Origin: Atopsyche davidsoni
Taxonomy: Eukaryota; Arthropoda; Insecta; Trichoptera; Hydrobiosidae
Assembly (NCBI GenBank): GCA_022113835.1
Contig: JAILWY010000009.1
Location: 13,244,001 to 13,308,000, forward strand
Direction of reading: 5' to 3'
DNA: 64,000 nt
Both the position numbers and the translations under genes were made by a program. Positions 58,996 to 64,000 of the stretch are shown one piece after another (position 1 is the stretch's first letter; the number at the start of each line of letters is the position of its first letter). The notes beneath the pieces are model-generated. The model was given only the letters and a program-made list of their open reading frames with translations, searched no databases and was not told where the DNA came from.

Positions 58996-61900
58996 TAATA
59001 GTGTTTTTTACGTTATGTTTGGTGCTCGAATTATTTCTTAGAAAAAAAAGATTTTTTTGCTCACAATACGGTATGCGGCTATCCTCTGATCCTGCGCGCA
59101 GGTTGCAGGCTTACAACGTGTGGCTTAGATGGTAGCGTACACGGGTTTCTCTTTTTTCGTTGTTGAGTTAGTGAAGAGAATAGTATGTGTAAAAAAAACC
59201 TCTTTTGCATGGAATTCTTGAAATGAAAATGTAAAATTATACTACGCATTGATTCTCATCGATACTCGCATAATTTTTTTGTAAATATTTTAGGCTATGA
59301 GTATTCTGTAAATCTATTATAAAACCAAACATTTTATTTGTGAATATTTTTTTATGGGTTTTTCCGATAGTTTAAACGTAAGACAGTTTTCAGAAAAACT
59401 CATTTTTTTCGTGTGATATTTTCAAGTAGATTTTCCTGTAATTTCATAGATATGCTTAGATATTGCAAATAGTTTCTTGATAATTAAACTCTCATCGTAA
59501 ATATCCAGCGTATTTATTTAGTATTTACTCTACAAATATTTGATTATAGTATATAGATTATCTAGCAGTTTTCCGTTGGATTTCTCCAAAAAATAGCCCA
59601 AAAAAAAAGTGATGCGTCTCACGCTTGCTGGCAATTATATGAAGCAATTCTTCGGGGTATTCATATAAATTCGATACTGGATAATGCAACAATAACACGA
59701 GTCAGGGCTTATCTGAGGTCAGTAAGCTGCGACGGGCGTCAGGTGACTGCCAGTGCTGGGCATGCATATGGACGTGCTCTACTTCTTGTCTAATTGCTTA
59801 TAATTGATACCACACTGGCGGACAATGCACCATTTCAGAAAACACTATTTAATACTTGAAATTAAGTAGATTTTGACTTTTGTACCAAATTTCAAGCTTC
59901 GTTTAAAACTGTATAGATTATTGACTGAGTTTATTTGGGCTATAAAAGCAAGCGTATGTTCAATTTAGTAATTGAATCGAGATATTTTTTTTATAAACAT
60001 GCCTGTATCTAATGACCTGACCACTGCACTATCACGAGCGTCCCACCTGATATTTTTCAGGGTAACGACAAATGTATTTCCTGAAAATATTATTAAATTG
60101 GACCAATAACTTCTAAGAACGTGTTATTTGCTACTATTTTTGTCTATTGACTTTTGCTCAATCATTTGAATCAATCGACAAAGAAAAACTTTAATTTGAA
60201 GATAAATCAAGTTTCATCGTATTTGTATAAGTTCGTATGGGATAAAAAAAATTATACATATTCTTAAGAACATAATCGAGAATTTTGCAGTATTTAGTTT
60301 AATAGGAGGATCTGCAAGAAAAAAAAATATTTTCACATACTTTGTAATTAAAATATATTTTGATCTATGTACATCTTATGCTAAAACGTTTTTGTGTATA
60401 TATAATAAATGAAATAATAGAATCAACGCATCGCGTTGTATTGGTTTTTTTGATACAAGCTTCACTCTATTGCCCTGAATAAAAAAGGAATACTTTTAAT
60501 ATTCAGTTTGTTTATTTCCCATCAGTATCATATTCAATTTCTATCATCAATAGAAATTATCATTGGCAATTATTTGTGACTGTAGCAAATAGTTTGACCG
60601 TGACAAGTTGTAAGTTTTCTTATCACGAGTGCACCGCTACTGTCAAATGCATGACTTATCTGTATTTTAAATATTATACATCGACAACGATAAAAACTCA
60701 ATCTACCAGAAGCCAGCACGAAGCCCTTGGTCGAATAAGTAATGGGACGAGAAGAGATGCAACATTTAAAAAAATGGCTGATTATTATAATCAGTTTCGA
60801 ATACCACACGGCGAGAACTAGTCGGGATATCCGAATAATAAATGGCAACAGGACCTTCTACATAAAAATTCCTGGATAAATTCTTGATAGTCAACCTAAC
60901 ATTTTTATCCCTTGTTTAAACCCCTCTATTTTTGGAGGTGAGATTACCTTAACTACAAGGATTTAACCAGATGGGGAGTTTGTCGCCAAAAGAAACAGGG
61001 AGTTACTTTTCAGTGAGCTATTGACTTTGAATATCCATTAAAATTCTAATGTATATTTTTTACATTTTGAAATTTGCATATAAAAATACTAATTACATAT
61101 TATTGATCCTTAAATTTTGAGCGTTGAATTCCTTTCAAATCCCTGATTTTAAACACCGTCCAATAAATCCTTCCACAATCAATCGCAAATCCAATATTTA
61201 TACATATATCAAATATGTCTTACATAGGCAAAACTTACTGCCCATTATAAATTAGATGTGAAGTACAGCTAAATTAATATTTATTTTCATCAATTCTTAA
61301 TATGTATAATATATTACAGTCCTTGTGCTAAAAAAATAGCTATACTCTAAATTTATACAATATTATATTTGCATAAAATCGAGTTCATCTTTAAACAGCT
61401 GTTTTTTAGCAACAGTTGTCGAGGCTGTTTCATTTTAAAATAAATAGTACAAATACATAAAAAAAAATTGCACAGTCGCAAGTTTTTCCGTAACGTTAAG
61501 TCCATAGCAATTAATGATTGATTTCTACTCCAGGCTCATTTTATTTCTAAAACATGAGGCCAGATCCAAGTTAGTTTATTCTGCTGTGAGATTTTTCAGC
61601 TAAATTTATACATAGTTTTTTATGCATTGTGGTATTTATACTTCCCATTCACTGCAAACCAATGCAGACACGAATTGCATAACGCACAGTTTAGCAGATA
61701 AGCAGTCTGTAGTAAAAAAAAAATCACAGATAGCCGGTGTGGAATAACACTGTGACGTATTTGATATGTTGTTAACTTAGATGTATAATTATAAGAAGAA
61801 CAAAACGGTTTCATTGTGATCTTCAATATTGGTCACCCCACGTCGAACCAATAAATAACTGAGTAGATACCTTATCATCGAGTGACAGCGGTACATGTCG

Positions 61901-62114
61901 TGTGCTCGAGATTTCTCATTCCCTCCATACCGAGTAACACTGTGGCAGCACCACCGATAAAGCCGATTATTTGGTCCGTCAATAATCTGATAATATATTT
62001 TTATCTGGCCAGGGCACCATGCCTCCAGTGTGCATTCTTTTAGTAGCTTACTCTGCGCCTGCCAGCCAGTTCTCCCGAGTCTCCAGTGTCCAGTTGTGTG
62101 GATTTTGATTCAAG
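58996..62114 (+). other. Intron region, AT-rich
   Basis: Apart from copy 3 of the dispersed repeat (59063-59210), no feature is supported. The open frame at 60576-60821 and its antisense partner have no family signature. The sequence before 62115 shows no clear TATA-initiator pair. Confidence 0.4.
59063..59210 (+). repeat. Dispersed repeat, copy 3 of 3
   Basis: This shares ACAATACGGTATG, CTATCC-CTGATCCTGCGCGC, GGTAGCGTACACG and a right part (GTTGAGTTAGTGAAG, then TGTAAAAAAAACC) with copy 1, in the same orientation. Copy 3 starts at a T-rich stretch. It lies about 70 bases beyond the piggyBac-like element. Confidence 0.8.
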
Positions 62115-62153
62115 ATGGACTTCCTAAGCAAACGGCAGAACGGAGTCAAGGCG
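62115..62153 (+). CDS. Unidentified gene, alternative first coding exon 3
   Basis: This is a thirteen-codon exon, MDFLSKRQNGVKA, with ATG in a good context (CAAGATGG) and a donor GCG|GTAGGC in phase 0, the same phase as exons 54074 and 58565. It is too short for similarity. The case rests on Kozak context, donor and phase. It would be the most downstream promoter of the locus. Confidence 0.4.
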
Positions 62154-64000
62154 GTAGGCAAACTGCTTTCTTATCTCTCGCCATAAACTCACCTGTTTTT
62201 AAATTCGTTTATGTTTTGTTTGATAACCGCTGTAATCTCGCGTCTATTTTCTGCTATTTAGTTGAATCATACCATTGAATAATATCTTTGCATGTGTGCA
62301 TAACTCGGGTCTAAATTTGTATTTATCGTGCTTTGATTTACACCTAATCGATTAAGACGTTATTGTTTTGTTTGATTACTCCTGTAAGCTTAGTGAAATG
62401 TGTGGTATTTAATAAACGCAGACTGCACCCAGATAGGATTGTATTGATAGCTCAGTGTAAAAAAACTATTTTTTTGCCTCTATCTATTTATATTTGATAA
62501 CCGGTGAAAAGTAGGTTTTTAAAAAAACGTTAATGGCTTAGTGTTATATTTATAGCATATTTGTTTTCAGCTTATTTTAATCGGTACTGGATACTATTTT
62601 TGTATTTAATTGCTATTGCTTCATTTTAATGACATTTAAGGAGATAGGATAATGAAGAAAGGTTATTATTAAAAAAATAGTTTCCGTTTTTAGTGAGTTT
62701 TGATATAAATCTAATCATTTCAAAAATATTTGTTTAATTTGATAACTACTGTAATCTCTGCTTTGTTGTCTGGTATTTGGTTGAATCACAAATATTATGA
62801 GGTAATATTTATGCAAATATAAGTATTAATAATAAATTTCAGTGCAATTTTTAGAATAAAGCCATGTGCTAAAGGTATGGAAAAGATTTTTTTAGGTATG
62901 GAAATAATACATATCACGCTTTGTGTTGAAACGCCTTATTCTGCAATAAAAAGGCAAATGGACTCCATGTTGTTGTTTGTATGGAAGAGTAATTAAAATT
63001 TATATCAAGACATTACTTTTAATATTTTGCTTATAATTGAAACAAGAAAACACGCAATAATTTTTACAATAATGAGGGTAGAACTTCTTTGTTGAGTCGA
63101 AGTATATCCTTGCGATTTATTTATTGCTTATGCTATTTTATATTAAAAAAAGAGCGCAAATGAAAATTAACTATTTAAATTAAGTATTTTTCAGTTTTAG
63201 ATGAATAGTGTCTTTTCTTTGTGAATGTAGTTTATACTTATGACACAACTGGTTGAAAAACTCAACAGCCTTACAAGTGGATAATAATATGTATTTTTTT
63301 TAAATAAACGTATAAAATAAATTCATCTAATGACGTAACAAACTATTGTATAAATTTATTAAATAGCAAGTTTTTATTCAGGGTTTCAAGGTAAAACATT
63401 TCCAAAAGTGTTTATTTACTTACATTTATTACAATATAGGTCTAGAGTTCGTCTATACGCAGAGAAATATTCGATTTTTCACGATAAATTAACATCATAA
63501 AGTTTAAAATATTATTTTTTAATAAATGTAATTGTTAAACAGGGTACCAGCAGCTTTTTTTGTTTATTAAAATATCCATTTTTTATCAACTAAACAAAGT
63601 TTTCAGTCATTCATATAAATACTGATTTGATTGTATAATATACAATCTTGATCAAAATGAAACACGTTTTTTTTTCGTTAATGTTTTGGATTTGAGGCTA
63701 TCTGAAGTATGAATATTTGTATAGGTATAGGAAATTATTATAAAATATAAGTTATTTTTTGTAGTCAGGAAAAGAAATTGCACATTTAACTCAAATGTCA
63801 TACTGCATTCTGCTGCAATGTGTTTATTTATTTTGATACGTATGCAAGGTTTCTCAATTTAGAACTATGATATTCAACCTCTGATCCCTTGTTGATATTA
63901 TTTGTTCAGAGTGTAACTGACCGAGATATTGTTGTTTATAATTTGTAAAACATGTTTATATGTGTACTTAATACCAAGTACAAATGAAAATGTATAAATT
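62154..64000 (+). other. Intron continuing past the window edge
   Basis: This is AT-rich sequence with no exon, RNA gene or repeat I can support. The common downstream exon predicted for the three phase-0 first exons is not present before position 64000. Confidence 0.4.

Noticed and set aside
1..64000. tRNA, rRNA, known miRNA, CRISPR array, bacterial operon or viral genome
   Set aside because: I looked for tRNA internal-box patterns, a few well-known insect miRNA seeds, regular direct repeats with spacers, and viral or retroelement polymerase motifs, and saw none. This by-eye scan cannot exclude diverged copies.

Overview
This window is a piece of an animal nuclear genome, most likely an insect and probably a moth or butterfly. 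The reasons are AT-rich intergenic DNA, short exons with GT-AG introns, a short array of the insect telomere-type pentamer TTAGG, and recognisable metazoan genes. There is no operon structure, CRISPR array, phage or bacterial element. I recognise four protein genes from conserved residues, and infer a fifth locus only from three phase-matched first exons.

Layout. (1) About 5.1-36.2 kb, + strand: a TSC22-family gene (bunched in Drosophila). It has a shared TSC-box/leucine-zipper exon at 33948-34136, a shared exon at 15054-15105, and four candidate alternative first coding exons at 5137, 6660, 9204 and 33362. The introns are long and hold GC-rich islands, minisatellites and CRE-type palindromes. 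(2) 37.1-41.9 kb, + strand: a complete 12-exon COG3 gene (Golgi tethering complex subunit), 871 codons when assembled. (3) 42.1-43.5 kb, - strand: an intronless gene for the mitochondrial processing peptidase beta subunit with an intact zinc site, convergent with COG3. (4) 44.1-50.6 kb, + strand: SLC25A32, the mitochondrial folate/FAD carrier, divergent from the peptidase gene and carrying two homologous, mutually exclusive C-terminal ends. (5) 54-62 kb, + strand: three short first coding exons, all ending in phase 0 at good donors. They look like alternative promoters of one gene whose body lies beyond the right edge. This part also holds a TTAA-flanked piggyBac-like miniature element, a three-copy dispersed repeat and a small inverted-repeat element.

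How the genes relate: the peptidase and the carrier are both mitochondrial and share a head-to-head upstream region of about 0.55 kb. COG3 and the TSC22 gene are unrelated neighbours. I see no new multi-gene system. The observations most worth testing are the SLC25A32 terminal-exon swap (the same GTATGAG string is coding sequence, splice donor and start of the duplicate exon), the TSC22 promoter array with an internal TATA+Inr promoter, and the three-promoter locus at the right edge with its mobile elements. All exon joins were made by eye from splice signals, phase and protein similarity; no transcript data were available.
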